Source: an uncultured Pelagibacteraceae bacterium
GTDB lineage: Bacteria > Pseudomonadota > Alphaproteobacteria > Pelagibacterales > Pelagibacteraceae
Direction: 5' to 3'
DNA length: 64,000 bases
NCBI GenBank assembly: GCA_902534735.1
Contig: CACARD010000005.1
Location: forward strand, 32,737-96,736
Part shown: positions 8,725-20,399 of the stretch, piece by piece
Layout of the letters: the number at the start of each line of letters is the position of its first letter
Numbering within the stretch: position 1 is the first letter of the stretch
Notes under the pieces: model-generated
Databases searched by the model: none
Told to the model about the DNA's origin: nothing
What the model saw: the letters and a program-made list of their open reading frames with translations, nothing else
Position numbers and translations under genes: made by a program

Positions 8725-10680
8725 ATGAAATATCCAGTTTTGTTGCCAAATATATTTGATTATCCTTTTACTTATGAAAGTAATATTAAATTAAAAGCAG
8801 GAGATTATGTAAAAGTTCCATTTGGTAAGAAAAATATTATTGGTGTAATTTGGGATTTTTTTGAAGAAAAGAATAATAAGGAATTTAAATTAAAATCTAT
8901 AATTGAAAAAATTCAAATTGAACCACTAAGTAAAAAGACAATGAATTTTCTAAAGTGGTTTTCTAATTACAATCTTGTACCCCTAGGAATGTGTTTAAAA
9001 CTACATTTGATTAATGACGAAAATTTAAAAATAAAAAATGACAGCGATCTATTAAAATATGCTCTATCAAGCAAAAAAGAAAGTTATCAACTTTCTGAAG
9101 AGCAAGATAAGGCTTATAAAGAATTATCTAAAAATGATAGCAGTTTTAGAGTTCATTTACTGCAAGGTACAACCGGTTCAGGAAAAACAATAGTTTATTT
9201 TAAAGCTATTGAAAAAATTATAAATATAGAATTGCAAGCTCTAATTTTATTACCAGAAATAGGACTAACAAATGAATTTGAAAAAAAATTTAAATCTTAT
9301 TTTGGATTTGAAGCTGCAGTTTGGCATTCAAAAGTCAGCCAAAAAAAAAGAAAAATTATATGGAATGGATTATCAGCAGGAAAAATTAAAGTAGTACTTG
9401 GAGCAAGATCATCCTTATTTCTGCCATTCAAAAAATTAGGTTTGATAACTGTAGATGAAGAGCACGATCAATCTTATAAACAAGATGAAGGAATTATCTA
9501 TAATGCTAGAGATATGGCAATATCAAGAGCTAAACACGAAAATATTCCAATAAATTTAGTAACTGCAGTTCCATCAATCGAAACATATGAAAATATTAAA
9601 ATTAAAAAATATAATTACTCAAGATTGCTTAATCGATATAAGGGTGCAAATTTACCTAAACACCATGTTATCGATCTTTATCAAAATCAACTAGCGACCA
9701 AAAGTTCTATATCTCTCAAAACTCTTGAAAAAGTAAAAGAACATTTAAATAAAAAAGATCAAGTTCTCTTTTTCATAAATAGAAGAGGTTTTGCACCCTA
9801 TGTTTTATGTAAAAAATGTTTAAATGTTTTTACATGCCCAAGGTGTTCTATAAATTTAGTATTTCACAAAAATAAAAAAATTCTTTTGTGTCATTACTGT
9901 GGATATAATTCAAAATTAAATAGAGATTGTAAAAAAGGAAATGTTTGTGAGTTTGTATTTAGTGGACCTGGGGTAGAAAAAATTGCAGAGGAAGTTAAAA
10001 ACCTTTTTCCTAATAAAAAAACAATAATTTTTTCTAGTGACACAATGAATAAAGCATCTGGCAAAGATAAATTGAATAAAATTATATCTGGTGAAATAGA
10101 TATTCTTGTAGGCACTCAGTTGATATCAAAAGGATTTCACTTTCCAAAATTGAATTGTATTGTTGTATTAGATATTGATTTAACTTCTCAAGGACACGAT
10201 CTTAGGAGCACTGAAAAAAATTTACAACTTTACCATCAGTTATCAGGAAGAGCAGGTAGAACCGGCAAACCGGCTAATATTTATTTCCAAACATACAATT
10301 TAAAACCAGAAGTTATAAATCAAATTACAAATGAAGATCCTTTTAAATTTCTAGAAAATGAATTAAATTTAAGAAAGAGGAATAATCTACCACCCTACGA
10401 AAGATTTATCGCTTTAATCTTATCTTCATCAAATGAAAAAAAACTTGATATAGATGCCGTAAAACTTAAAAATATTTTATCAAAATCTATAGATGCAAAA
10501 ATTTTAGGACCAGTAAATGCTCCAATATATAGAATTAATCAAAAATTCAGAAATAGACTATTAATAAGGGCAAAAAAAACATCTAACGTTCAGAAAAAAT
10601 TGAAAGATGTATTGAAAAATTTTCAACTCTCCAAAGGAATGAAACTTTCAGTTGATGTTGACCCTATCAGCTTCAATTAG
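8725..10680 (+). CDS. priA: primosomal protein N', replication-restart helicase
   Basis: Superfamily 2 DNA helicase that reloads the replisome at collapsed forks. Visible: a short N-terminal DNA-binding part, Walker A LQGTTGSGKTIVYFKAIE, Walker B DEEHDQSYKQ, the conserved FFINRRGFAPY, a cysteine cluster (CKKCLNVFTCPRC, LCHYCG) and helicase motifs V/VI (GTQLISKGFHFP, QLSGRAGRTGKP). At 651 residues it is shorter than the ~730 of E. coli. The last zinc pair reads CKKGNVC instead of the common CPxC spacing (see findings). It starts 51 bases from the divergent methyltransferase. Confidence 0.95.
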   Translation: MKYPVLLPNIFDYPFTYESNIKLKAGDYVKVPFGKKNIIGVIWDFFEEKNNKEFKLKSIIEKIQIEPLSKKTMNFLKWFSNYNLVPLGMCLKLHLINDENLKIKNDSDLLKYALSSKKESYQLSEEQDKAYKELSKNDSSFRVHLLQGTTGSGKTIVYFKAIEKIINIELQALILLPEIGLTNEFEKKFKSYFGFEAAVWHSKVSQKKRKIIWNGLSAGKIKVVLGARSSLFLPFKKLGLITVDEEHDQSYKQDEGIIYNARDMAISRAKHENIPINLVTAVPSIETYENIKIKKYNYSRLLNRYKGANLPKHHVIDLYQNQLATKSSISLKTLEKVKEHLNKKDQVLFFINRRGFAPYVLCKKCLNVFTCPRCSINLVFHKNKKILLCHYCGYNSKLNRDCKKGNVCEFVFSGPGVEKIAEEVKNLFPNKKTIIFSSDTMNKASGKDKLNKIISGEIDILVGTQLISKGFHFPKLNCIVVLDIDLTSQGHDLRSTEKNLQLYHQLSGRAGRTGKPANIYFQTYNLKPEVINQITNEDPFKFLENELNLRKRNNLPPYERFIALILSSSNEKKLDIDAVKLKNILSKSIDAKILGPVNAPIYRINQKFRNRLLIRAKKTSNVQKKLKDVLKNFQLSKGMKLSVDVDPISFN

Positions 10681-10715
10681 CCCATTAAATCTTACCATTT
10701 TTCACAATCTGAGCC

Positions 10716-10744
10716 TTGAAGACTGATAATTCGTATGTTATCTA
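10716..10744 (+). promoter_or_regulatory. candidate promoter of the F1-ATPase operon
   Basis: In the 102-base gap between priA and atpH, TTGAAG (10716-10721) is followed after 17 bases by TATCTA (10739-10744), a sigma70-like arrangement with a good -35 and a weak -10. It would give a leader of roughly 30 bases before the TTG start of atpH. No other clear element or terminator was seen in this gap. Confidence 0.35.
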
Positions 10745-10782
10745 AGCGAAATTTTTAACATCTTCACAATTGAGAGTATAAA

Positions 10783-11337
10783 TTGAGCGAAAATAAAATA
10801 TCAATAACTTCTAATAACAGTTATGCCCAAGCATTATTTGAGCTGGCTAACGAAGATAAATCTCTAGCAAAAGTAGAGGAACAAGTCGTTGCAATTTGTA
10901 GCCTCATAAATGAAAGTGAAGAATTTAGATATTTAATCAAAAACCCTACGACTAGTATTGAGGATTTAACTAAAGTTATTGAAACAATTTCTGAAAAAAA
11001 CAATTTTGATAATCTTTTAAAAAGATTTCTAGTTTTTTTAATTCAAAAAAGAAGATTTTTTTATTTAGAAAAAATTTTAAGTGACTTTATAGAGGTATGT
11101 TCGAAAGCTAGAGGTGAAATAAAAGCAGAGCTTTTTTCAGCTAAAGAACTTAATGAAAAAGATATTTCTAAAATTAAAGAAGAGCTATCTCAAAACTTTG
11201 GAGCAAAGATACAGTTAAATTATAAATTTGACCCAAGTTTAATTGGTGGCTTGGTATTAAAAGTGGGAAGTACAATGGTAGATAATTCTATTAAAAATAA
11301 ACTGCAACAAATTCAAAAACAAATGATAGAGGCATAA
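10783..11337 (+). CDS. atpH: F1F0 ATP synthase delta subunit
   Basis: The OSCP/delta subunit linking F1 to the peripheral stalk, 184 residues, normal length. The N-terminal helical domain begins NSYAQALFELA and the C-terminal region includes FDPSLIGGLVLKVGSTMVDNSIKNKLQ, the family signature. The start codon is TTG (MSENKIS), which gives the expected N-terminus; no ATG lies at a better place. It heads the atpHAGDC operon, and the stop abuts the atpA start. F0 genes are absent, as expected for alphaproteobacteria, which encode F0 in a separate operon. Confidence 0.95.
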   Translation: MSENKISITSNNSYAQALFELANEDKSLAKVEEQVVAICSLINESEEFRYLIKNPTTSIEDLTKVIETISEKNNFDNLLKRFLVFLIQKRRFFYLEKILSDFIEVCSKARGEIKAELFSAKELNEKDISKIKEELSQNFGAKIQLNYKFDPSLIGGLVLKVGSTMVDNSIKNKLQQIQKQMIEA

Positions 11338-12858
11338 ATGGAAATAAATCCTTCAGAAGTAACAAAAATATTAAAAGAACAGATAAAAAAACTTGGCGAT
11401 AGAGCTGAGGTTTCAGAGGTCGGACAAGTATTATCTGTTGGAGATGGAATTGCAAGAATTTATGGCTTGGATAATGTTCAAGCAGGAGAAATGGTTGAGT
11501 TTTCTGATGGCTCTAAAGGAATGGCATTAAACTTAGAGAGTGACAATGTTGGTGTTGTTATATTTGGCGATGATAGAGAAATTAAAGAGGGTGATACTGT
11601 AAAAAGAACTGGTGCGATTGTTGATGTACCAGTTGGAAAACAACTTTTAGGAAGAGTTGTTGATGGATTAGGAAATCCAATTGATGGAAAAGGAGCTTTA
11701 GATAAAAGTTTAGAAAGAAAAAGAGTTGAAGTTAAAGCTCCAGGAATTATTCCACGACAATCAGTTGGAGAACCAATGCAAACAGGTTTAAAAGCAATTG
11801 ATAGCTTAATTCCTGTTGGAAGAGGGCAAAGAGAACTTATAATTGGAGATCGTCAAACTGGTAAAACCGCAGTAGCTATCGATACAATTATCAATCAAAA
11901 GAAAATTAATGAGTCAGACGACGAAAGTAAAAAACTTTATTGTATATATGTTGCAATTGGACAAAAAAGATCAACTGTTGCTCAGATTGTAAAAACTTTA
12001 GAGGACGCTGGCGCAATGGAATATACGACTATAGTTTCCGCAACAGCCTCAGACTCTGCGCCTCTTCAGTTTTTAGCTCCTTACACAGGATGTACTATGG
12101 GAGAATATTTTAGAGATAATGGAATGCATGCTTTAATTATTTACGATGATTTATCTAAGCAAGCAGTCGCATATAGACAAATGTCATTATTATTAAGAAG
12201 ACCACCGGGGCGTGAAGCATACCCAGGAGATGTGTTTTATTTACATAGTAGATTATTAGAGAGAGCTGCTAAATTAAGTGATGAAAATGGCGGAGGTTCT
12301 TTAACTGCGCTACCAATTATTGAAACACAAGCAGGCGATGTCTCTGCATACATTCCAACAAATGTAATATCTATTACAGATGGGCAAATATTTTTAGAAA
12401 CTGAACTATTCAATCAAGGAATTAGACCAGCAGTAAACGTTGGATTATCCGTATCTAGAGTTGGATCAGCTGCACAAACTAAAGCTATGAAATCTGTGGC
12501 TGGATCAATTAAATTAGAGTTAGCTCAATACAGAGAAATGGCAGCTTTTGCTCAATTTGGATCTGATTTAGATGCATCTACACAAAAACTTTTAAATAGA
12601 GGTTCGAAGTTAACTGAACTTTTAAAACAAGGACAGTATTCTCCCATGACAGTTGCAGAACAAGTTATATCAATTTTCTGTGGCGTAAAAGGTTATTTGG
12701 ATGATATTGAACTTAAAGATGTAGCAGACTTTGAAAATAAAGTTCTACAAAAGTGTAAATCTAATAAGCCTGAGATTATGGAGTCTATTGCCAAAACTGG
12801 GAAGATCGAGGAAGACATTGAAAAACAATTAGTAGAATTAATTAAAGGAATTAAATAA
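11338..12858 (+). CDS. atpA: F1F0 ATP synthase alpha subunit
   Basis: Non-catalytic nucleotide-binding subunit of F1, 506 residues. Walker A is [12 protein letters not shown] near residue 170. The signature [17 protein letters not shown] and the segment [24 protein letters not shown] are intact, as is the N-terminal membrane-proximal helix ([16 protein letters not shown]). It begins directly after atpH and ends 6 bases before atpG. Confidence 0.98.
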   Translation: MEINPSEVTKILKEQIKKLGDRAEVSEVGQVLSVGDGIARIYGLDNVQAGEMVEFSDGSKGMALNLESDNVGVVIFGDDREIKEGDTVKRTGAIVDVPVGKQLLGRVVDGLGNPIDGKGALDKSLERKRVEVKAPGIIPRQSVGEPMQTGLKAIDSLIPVGRGQRELIIGDRQTGKTAVAIDTIINQKKINESDDESKKLYCIYVAIGQKRSTVAQIVKTLEDAGAMEYTTIVSATASDSAPLQFLAPYTGCTMGEYFRDNGMHALIIYDDLSKQAVAYRQMSLLLRRPPGREAYPGDVFYLHSRLLERAAKLSDENGGGSLTALPIIETQAGDVSAYIPTNVISITDGQIFLETELFNQGIRPAVNVGLSVSRVGSAAQTKAMKSVAGSIKLELAQYREMAAFAQFGSDLDASTQKLLNRGSKLTELLKQGQYSPMTVAEQVISIFCGVKGYLDDIELKDVADFENKVLQKCKSNKPEIMESIAKTGKIEEDIEKQLVELIKGIK

Positions 12859-12864
12859 TCATAA

Positions 12865-15169
<2,305 letters not shown>

Positions 15170-15170
<1 letters not shown>

Positions 15171-15568
15171 TGAGTAATCTCTTTAATATAGATATTGTTA
15201 ATCCAGAACAATCTTTTCTTTCTAAAGATAATGTATTTGAGGTTGTAATACCTGCTGTAGAAGGAGAGATTGGTATTCTTAAAGACCATATTCCAATCAT
15301 CTCTTTTTTAAAACCAGGTATAATTAGAGTATTCTCTGAGTCTGAGGAACAAAGTTTCTATGTTGAAGATGGTATTGTCGAATTTAAAGACAATACATTA
15401 TCTGTATTAACTAGTTCAATTTTTGATTTAAAAGATGCTGATAAAAATTTTGTATCTGAGTCGATAAGCAGTGCTGAAGCAGAATTATCAAAAGATAATA
15501 TTGATGATCAAAAAAGATTTCTTTTAAACCACAAAGTCGAAGTTCTAAAATCTATAAGTATTAATTAA
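15170..15568 (+). CDS. atpC: F1F0 ATP synthase epsilon subunit
   Basis: Rotor subunit and intrinsic inhibitor of F1, 132 residues. The N-terminal beta-sandwich is recognisable (FNIDIVNPEQSFLSKDNVFEVVIPAVEGEIGILKDHIPIIS), followed by a short helical C-terminal part (SSAEAELSKDN). Last gene of the operon. Its 3' end overlaps the convergent rppH by 8 bases, so no terminator lies between them. Confidence 0.95.
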
Positions 15569-16037
15569 TTACTTTTTCTAGTTCTTTTTGAATTTCTTGA
15601 TAAACATGAAGTTTGAAATCCACAACTTTAGTTGTTAAATCTTTAATATCTATCCATTTCCAATCTAAAAATTCAGGATGTTTAGTCTTAATGTTAATCT
15701 CATTTTCCTCTCCATTAAACTTTACAATAAACCACTTTTGCTTTTGGCCTTTATATTTTCCTTTCCAAATAATTCCTAAAAGGCGATCAGGAAGATCGTA
15801 AGTTGTGTATTTGCTTATTTCTTTAACTAGTTCTACTGACTTTATGCTTGTTTCTTCTTTAAGTTCCCTCAACGCTGCATCAAAATAATTTTCACCTTCA
15901 TCAATACCGCCCTGAGGCATCTGCCAAAAATCAGCAGGATTATCAATTCTTTTTGCAACAAATATCTTATTTTCTTTATTTAGGACTGCGATACCAACAC
16001 CATTTCTTAATGGAAGTTTTTGAAATTTTTCTTTCAT
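15561..16037 (-). CDS. rppH: Nudix hydrolase, RNA pyrophosphohydrolase RppH-type
   Basis: A 158-residue Nudix protein of the dinucleoside polyphosphate / RNA 5'-pyrophosphate hydrolase group. The Nudix box GGIDEGENYFDAALRELKEE (residues ~43-62) is complete. RPPH-type context residues are visible: RNGVGIAVLN near the N-terminus, FWQMPQGG, and a KGQKQKWFIVKF segment. It is the last gene of the rplU-to-rppH run, 2 bases after ctpA, and is followed by the convergent atpC. The most likely role is removal of 5' pyrophosphate to trigger mRNA decay. Confidence 0.9.
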   Translation of the reverse strand: MKEKFQKLPLRNGVGIAVLNKENKIFVAKRIDNPADFWQMPQGGIDEGENYFDAALRELKEETSIKSVELVKEISKYTTYDLPDRLLGIIWKGKYKGQKQKWFIVKFNGEENEINIKTKHPEFLDWKWIDIKDLTTKVVDFKLHVYQEIQKELEKVIN

Positions 16038-16039
16038 TC

Positions 16040-17173
16040 TTAACCATTTAATAATTTAAGAGCAAATTCCAACTGGTTATCAGTATCTGTATTTATTCTA
16101 AATTCATCTGAACCTTCAGCAATAACTATATCTGGATTTACACCTACTCTTGAAATCGATTTACCTGATGGGAGATAGTATTTAGAAACAGTAAGTCTTA
16201 TGGCACCTTCGTTTTCTAAAGGAATAATTGACTGGACTGACCCTTTTCCATATGTACTCTCTCCTACTAATATAGCTCTTTTGTGATCTTGTAGTGCTCC
16301 TGCAACAATCTCAGATGCTGATGCAGACCCATAATTAATCAAAATAACCATTGTTTCTCCATCAATAATATCTCCTTTTTTTGCAAACCATTTTCTATTT
16401 TCATACTTCCTTTTACTTTTTGTTGAAACTATTTCTCCATTTTCTAAAAAATAATCTGATATTTTTATCGCTTGAGATAACAATCCACCAGGATTGTTTC
16501 TTAAATCTAATATGTAATTTTTAATTTTCTTATTTTTCTTAAATTCTTTGATTTTATTTTTTATTTGTTTACTACTATTCTCATTGAATGATGTTAATCT
16601 TATATAAGCTGTTTGATCATCTTTAATTTCTGACTTTACAGATGCAACTTGTATTATTTCTCTTGTAATTGTAAATATAAGTGCTTTTCTTTCTCCTCTT
16701 CTTCTGACAGTAATTTCTATATCAGATCCAACTGGGCCTCTCATCAATTCTACAGCTTCAGAAAGAGTTTTTCCTTGAACTTGAACATCATCAATTTTAA
16801 CGATGTAATCTCCAGCTTTAACACCAACCTCCTCAGCTGGCGAGTTATCAATTGGAGAAATTACTTTTACGACACCTGCCTCCATACTGACTTCAATGCC
16901 CAATCCTCCAAATTCTCCGCTAGTCTCAGTTTGCATATTTTTAAACGAGTCTGGAGACATATATGCTGAATAAGGATCCAAAGATTGCAAAACGCCGTTT
17001 ATAGCAGCATCCATTGCTTCACTCTGATTTACTTCATCAACATATTCTTTATTAATTTTATCTAAGACTTCGCTGAATAAATCAATTTTTTTGTAAATAT
17101 CGTTTTCATTACTCAAAATTGGATTTGTAAATACGAAAAAAATTAAAGACGCTATTAAGTATACTTTTTTCAT
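16040..17173 (-). CDS. ctpA: C-terminal processing protease (S41 family, PDZ)
   Basis: Periplasmic serine protease of 377 residues. An N-terminal signal peptide (MKKVYLIASLIFFVFTNPILS) is followed by a PDZ domain (SGEFGGLGIEVS, ISPIDNSPAEEVGVKAGDYIVKIDD) and the S41 catalytic domain with LDLRNNPGGLL and the Ser/Lys dyad region NYGSASASEIVAGALQD and STYGKGSVQ. It overlaps the rsfS stop by 4 bases. Many alphaproteobacteria have an EnvC-like M23 gene and rlmH between rsfS and ctpA; neither is here. Confidence 0.95.
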   Translation of the reverse strand: MKKVYLIASLIFFVFTNPILSNENDIYKKIDLFSEVLDKINKEYVDEVNQSEAMDAAINGVLQSLDPYSAYMSPDSFKNMQTETSGEFGGLGIEVSMEAGVVKVISPIDNSPAEEVGVKAGDYIVKIDDVQVQGKTLSEAVELMRGPVGSDIEITVRRRGERKALIFTITREIIQVASVKSEIKDDQTAYIRLTSFNENSSKQIKNKIKEFKKNKKIKNYILDLRNNPGGLLSQAIKISDYFLENGEIVSTKSKRKYENRKWFAKKGDIIDGETMVILINYGSASASEIVAGALQDHKRAILVGESTYGKGSVQSIIPLENEGAIRLTVSKYYLPSGKSISRVGVNPDIVIAEGSDEFRINTDTDNQLEFALKLLNG

Positions 17174-17520
17174 ATGATCAGTTTTTCTTTAGGAATTAAT
17201 TCTGACCACATTTTCTCTAATTCATAAAATTTTCTTTTTTCAGGATTGAAAATATGAACAATTAAGTCTATTCCATCCACAAGCTTCCAATCATTGCTAT
17301 CTTTTCCTTCAATTTTACAATTATTCACACCATTAATTTTTAATTTTTCAAAAACTTGTTCAGACAAAGCTTGAATATGTCTTGATGATGTACCACTAGC
17401 TATAATCATGAAGTCTGCAACTGATGATTTTCCCTCGAGATCTATTGAAACTATGTCTAAGGCTTTATTAATATCAAGCGTTTTGATTATTTCATCTTTA
17501 AGAGCTGATATTTTTTCCAT
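17170..17520 (-). CDS. rsfS: ribosome silencing factor
   Basis: A 116-residue RsfS/Iojap-family protein, which binds ribosomal protein L14 and blocks subunit joining in starvation. Family features are visible: DIVSIDLEGKSSVADFMIIASGTSSRHIQALSEQV, then GKDSNDWKLVDGIDLIVHIFNPEKRKFYELEKMW. It lies between nadD (17-base gap) and ctpA (4-base overlap) in the expected gene order. Confidence 0.94.
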   Translation of the reverse strand: MEKISALKDEIIKTLDINKALDIVSIDLEGKSSVADFMIIASGTSSRHIQALSEQVFEKLKINGVNNCKIEGKDSNDWKLVDGIDLIVHIFNPEKRKFYELEKMWSELIPKEKLII

Positions 17521-17537
17521 TAATTGAATTTAGAGTA

Positions 17538-18080
17538 TCAAATTTTTCTTAATTGAGAAGATGAAATATTGACTTTATTAAACTTTATAAATTCAACTGC
17601 TTTTTTATTATATTTCTTAAATGATTTAGATCTAAAAGCCTTTGATTTGTATCCATTTCGATCAAATACCAATATTTTGCACATTTTAGTTATTGAATTG
17701 TACCCCTTCCATTTATGAAAATTTATTAGGTTATCTGCCCCCATTAAAAAAAATATTTCTGAATGTTTAAATTTTTTTTTTAAATGTTTAATTAAATCTA
17801 CTGTACGATTAGATTTTATTATTTCTTCAAAACATTTAACTTTTATAAATTTATTATTTTTATTAATTTTTTTTGCATAAGCTGTTCTTTTGTATAGATC
17901 ATTTGGATTATTTTTTTTAAATGGATTTTGTTTTGTTATAGCCCATATAACTTGGCTCAAATCATAATTTTTTTTTGCTAATTTAGAAATTCTTACATGA
18001 CCAACATGAGCTGGATCAAACGATCCACCGAGTATACCAATCTTTTTATTTTCTAATTTGCCCCGAACCATAAACTTCAT
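17538..18080 (-). CDS. nadD: nicotinate-nucleotide adenylyltransferase
   Basis: Transfers AMP to nicotinate mononucleotide in NAD synthesis. The nucleotidyltransferase signature GGSFDPAHVGHVRI, with its (H/T)xGH element, follows ~15 N-terminal residues, and ISSSQLRK near the end matches the ISSTxIR motif. Two starts are possible: ATG at 18080 or ATG at 18071 (MVRGKLENKK). Neither has a clear ribosome-binding site; both overlap the 3' end of proA by 26-35 bases. The protein is lysine-rich and 177-180 residues, slightly short for the family. Confidence 0.9.
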   Translation of the reverse strand: MKFMVRGKLENKKIGILGGSFDPAHVGHVRISKLAKKNYDLSQVIWAITKQNPFKKNNPNDLYKRTAYAKKINKNNKFIKVKCFEEIIKSNRTVDLIKHLKKKFKHSEIFFLMGADNLINFHKWKGYNSITKMCKILVFDRNGYKSKAFRSKSFKKYNKKAVEFIKFNKVNISSSQLRKI

Positions 18081-19293
18081 ATTTATAACTTACTAATTGA
18101 TTTAAACCGACAGGACCTCTTGGTGGTAAGGTGTTTGTTGAAATTCCAACCTCTCCACCAAATCCAAATTCGCCTCCGTCAGCGAATTGTGTTGACGAAT
18201 TTTGAATAGCAATAGAGCTTTTTACATTCTTAATAAAGAATTTTGCTGTATTTTTGTTTTTGGTTACTATTGCATCTGTATGCATAGTTCCATATTTGTT
18301 GATATGGGCAACTGCTTCTTCGACATCATTCACTAATTTAACCGAAATAATCGGTGAAAGATGTTCTTTTGACCAAGTATTATTATTTGCAGGATATGTT
18401 TTGCCTTTAAATAATTTACTTATTTTTTTATCAGCTAAAATTTTACAACCACTTTCAGCTAGTGAATTTAAAATTAAATTTACTGATTTTGATTTACTTT
18501 TATGTATTAAGAGAGTTTCAGTTGCACCACATATACTAGTATTTCTCAACTTAGCATTTAATACTATTTTGTTTGCCATATTATCTTCTGCCTCTTTATC
18601 AATATATGTATGACAAATCCCTTCCAAATGACCAATAACTGGCACCTTTGAAAGTTGTTTAACTTTTTTTACTAAATTTTTTCCGCCTCGTGGTATTACA
18701 ACATCAATGGAGTTTTCCATTTTTGATAATAAATAATCTACGAGTTTTCTGCTTTTATTGTTTATAAACTGGACGTAATTTTCGTTTACTTTATTTTTTT
18801 TTAGAGCTTTCCTAAATAAATTTACTAAAATTTTATTACTATTGTAGGCTTCGGAACCACCTCTTAATATAACAGCATTCCCAGATTTAAAACATAGTGC
18901 TGATACATCCGATGTAACATTGGGTCTACTCTCAAATATTACACCTATAACTCCTATTGGTATTGTAACCCTTCTAATTTGAAGTCCATTTGGCCTTTTC
19001 CATTTGGAAGTTACTTGATTAACTGGATCTTTAAAAGAAGTAATAGTTTTAATAGAGTCAATTATACTTTTTAATTTATTATTATTAAGAGCGAGTCTTT
19101 GAATTAAGTTTTCTTTTAATTTTTTTTCTTTTGCATAAAAAATATCTTTCTTATTTTCACTAATTATTTTATTCTTATTAATCTCAATTAATTTTACAAA
19201 ATCTTTTAAAACTTTATTCTTTTTTTTTGGACTAATACTTGAATTCAAAGCTTTTCTAGAATTTAATCCAATTTTTTTAAGTATTTTACTCAT
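18046..19293 (-). CDS. proA: gamma-glutamyl phosphate reductase
   Basis: Second enzyme of proline synthesis, reducing gamma-glutamyl phosphate with NADPH to glutamate semialdehyde. At 415 residues it has the usual length. It shows PIGVIGVIFESRPNVTSDVSALC, the catalytic cysteine region LRNTSICGATETLL, and the family C-terminus (FGFGGEVGISTNTLPPRGPVGLNQLVSYKY). It shares one base with the end of proB, indicating coupled translation. Confidence 0.97.
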   Translation of the reverse strand: MSKILKKIGLNSRKALNSSISPKKKNKVLKDFVKLIEINKNKIISENKKDIFYAKEKKLKENLIQRLALNNNKLKSIIDSIKTITSFKDPVNQVTSKWKRPNGLQIRRVTIPIGVIGVIFESRPNVTSDVSALCFKSGNAVILRGGSEAYNSNKILVNLFRKALKKNKVNENYVQFINNKSRKLVDYLLSKMENSIDVVIPRGGKNLVKKVKQLSKVPVIGHLEGICHTYIDKEAEDNMANKIVLNAKLRNTSICGATETLLIHKSKSKSVNLILNSLAESGCKILADKKISKLFKGKTYPANNNTWSKEHLSPIISVKLVNDVEEAVAHINKYGTMHTDAIVTKNKNTAKFFIKNVKSSIAIQNSSTQFADGGEFGFGGEVGISTNTLPPRGPVGLNQLVSYKYEVYGSGQIRK

Positions 19294-20399
19294 TAAATTT
19301 TAACCATATCATCTTTATGTATAACTTCAGACTTTGTAACATAGCCTAAAAGATTACTAATTTTGTTAGAATGTTCTCCTTTTATTTTGGATATCTCATC
19401 AGATGTAAAACTACTCAACCCTCTAGCAAATTCTTTGTTATTTTTATCCAAAATTCTAACATGATCACCTTTAACAAATTTTCCTGAAACTTTTTTAATA
19501 CCTGCAGCTAATAAACTTTTTCCATTTTTTAAAGCATTTAAAGCACCATCATCTATTATAATTTCTCCTTTTGGAGATATAGAGCTAATTATCCATTTTT
19601 TTCTTGCATCTAATTTAGATATTTTTGGCAAAAACCATGTCCCAGAATTATGTTCCAGTATATTTTTAATTGGTCTTTTAATTAAACCATTTGCAATAGC
19701 CATATAGCAACCTGAGACTTGACAAACTTTTGCAGCATCAATTTTCGTTTTCATTCCACCAGTACCATACTCACTTGTGCTTTTACTTGAAAAATTTTCA
19801 ATTTTAGAATCAATATTTTTTATTTCTTTAATCAATTTAGCATTTTTATGAATTTTTGGATTTTTAGAATACAATCCATCAACATCAGATAGTAATATTA
19901 AGCAATCTGCACCTGATATTTGAGCAACTCTTGATGCTAATCTGTCATTGTCTCCGTATTTAATTTCAGAAGTTGCAATACTATCATTTTCATTAACAAC
20001 AGGTACAAAATTAAGCTCAAATAAGTTTTCGAAAGTTCTTTTAGCATTTATAGCTCTTCTTCTTTGTTCAGTATCTTCTAAAGTAATTAGAATTTGAGAA
20101 ATATTTATTCTATTTGAGCTAAATGTCTTTTTAAAAAGATTCATTAATTCTATTTGTCCGATTGATGCAACAGCTTGACTTTTATCAAGCTTTAAAGTTT
20201 TTTTATTTAATTGTAATTTTTTACACCCTAAAGCAATTGCTCCAGAACTCACTATAACAACGTTTTTTTTAAGTTTTTGTAACTCTTTAATATCTTTAGC
20301 AAATTCCAAAAGCCATTTTTCTCTAATAATTTTATTGTCATTTATTAATAAAGATGAACCTATTTTTATTACTACAGTTTTGGAGTCCTTAAGATACAT
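19293..20399 (-). CDS. proB: glutamate 5-kinase
   Basis: First enzyme of proline synthesis, phosphorylating the gamma-carboxyl of glutamate. At 368 residues it has both the amino-acid kinase domain (VVIKIGSSLLI, VSSGAIALGCKKL, NENDSIATSEIKYGDNDRLASRVA, LLSDVDGLY, GTGGMKTKIDAAK) and a C-terminal PUA domain (~275-360) that in homologues takes part in feedback regulation. Its start overlaps the obg stop by 11 bases. Confidence 0.96.
   Translation of the reverse strand: MYLKDSKTVVIKIGSSLLINDNKIIREKWLLEFAKDIKELQKLKKNVVIVSSGAIALGCKKLQLNKKTLKLDKSQAVASIGQIELMNLFKKTFSSNRINISQILITLEDTEQRRRAINAKRTFENLFELNFVPVVNENDSIATSEIKYGDNDRLASRVAQISGADCLILLSDVDGLYSKNPKIHKNAKLIKEIKNIDSKIENFSSKSTSEYGTGGMKTKIDAAKVCQVSGCYMAIANGLIKRPIKNILEHNSGTWFLPKISKLDARKKWIISSISPKGEIIIDDGALNALKNGKSLLAAGIKKVSGKFVKGDHVRILDKNNKEFARGLSSFTSDEISKIKGEHSNKISNLLGYVTKSEVIHKDDMVKI

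Noticed and set aside
10681-10782. tRNA or small RNA in the larger gaps (also 24565-24744, 30270-30355, 37980-38124, 39243-39342, 63080-63217)
   Set aside because: I scanned these for T-arm GTTC-type sequences and for paired stems and found none beyond the elements listed.
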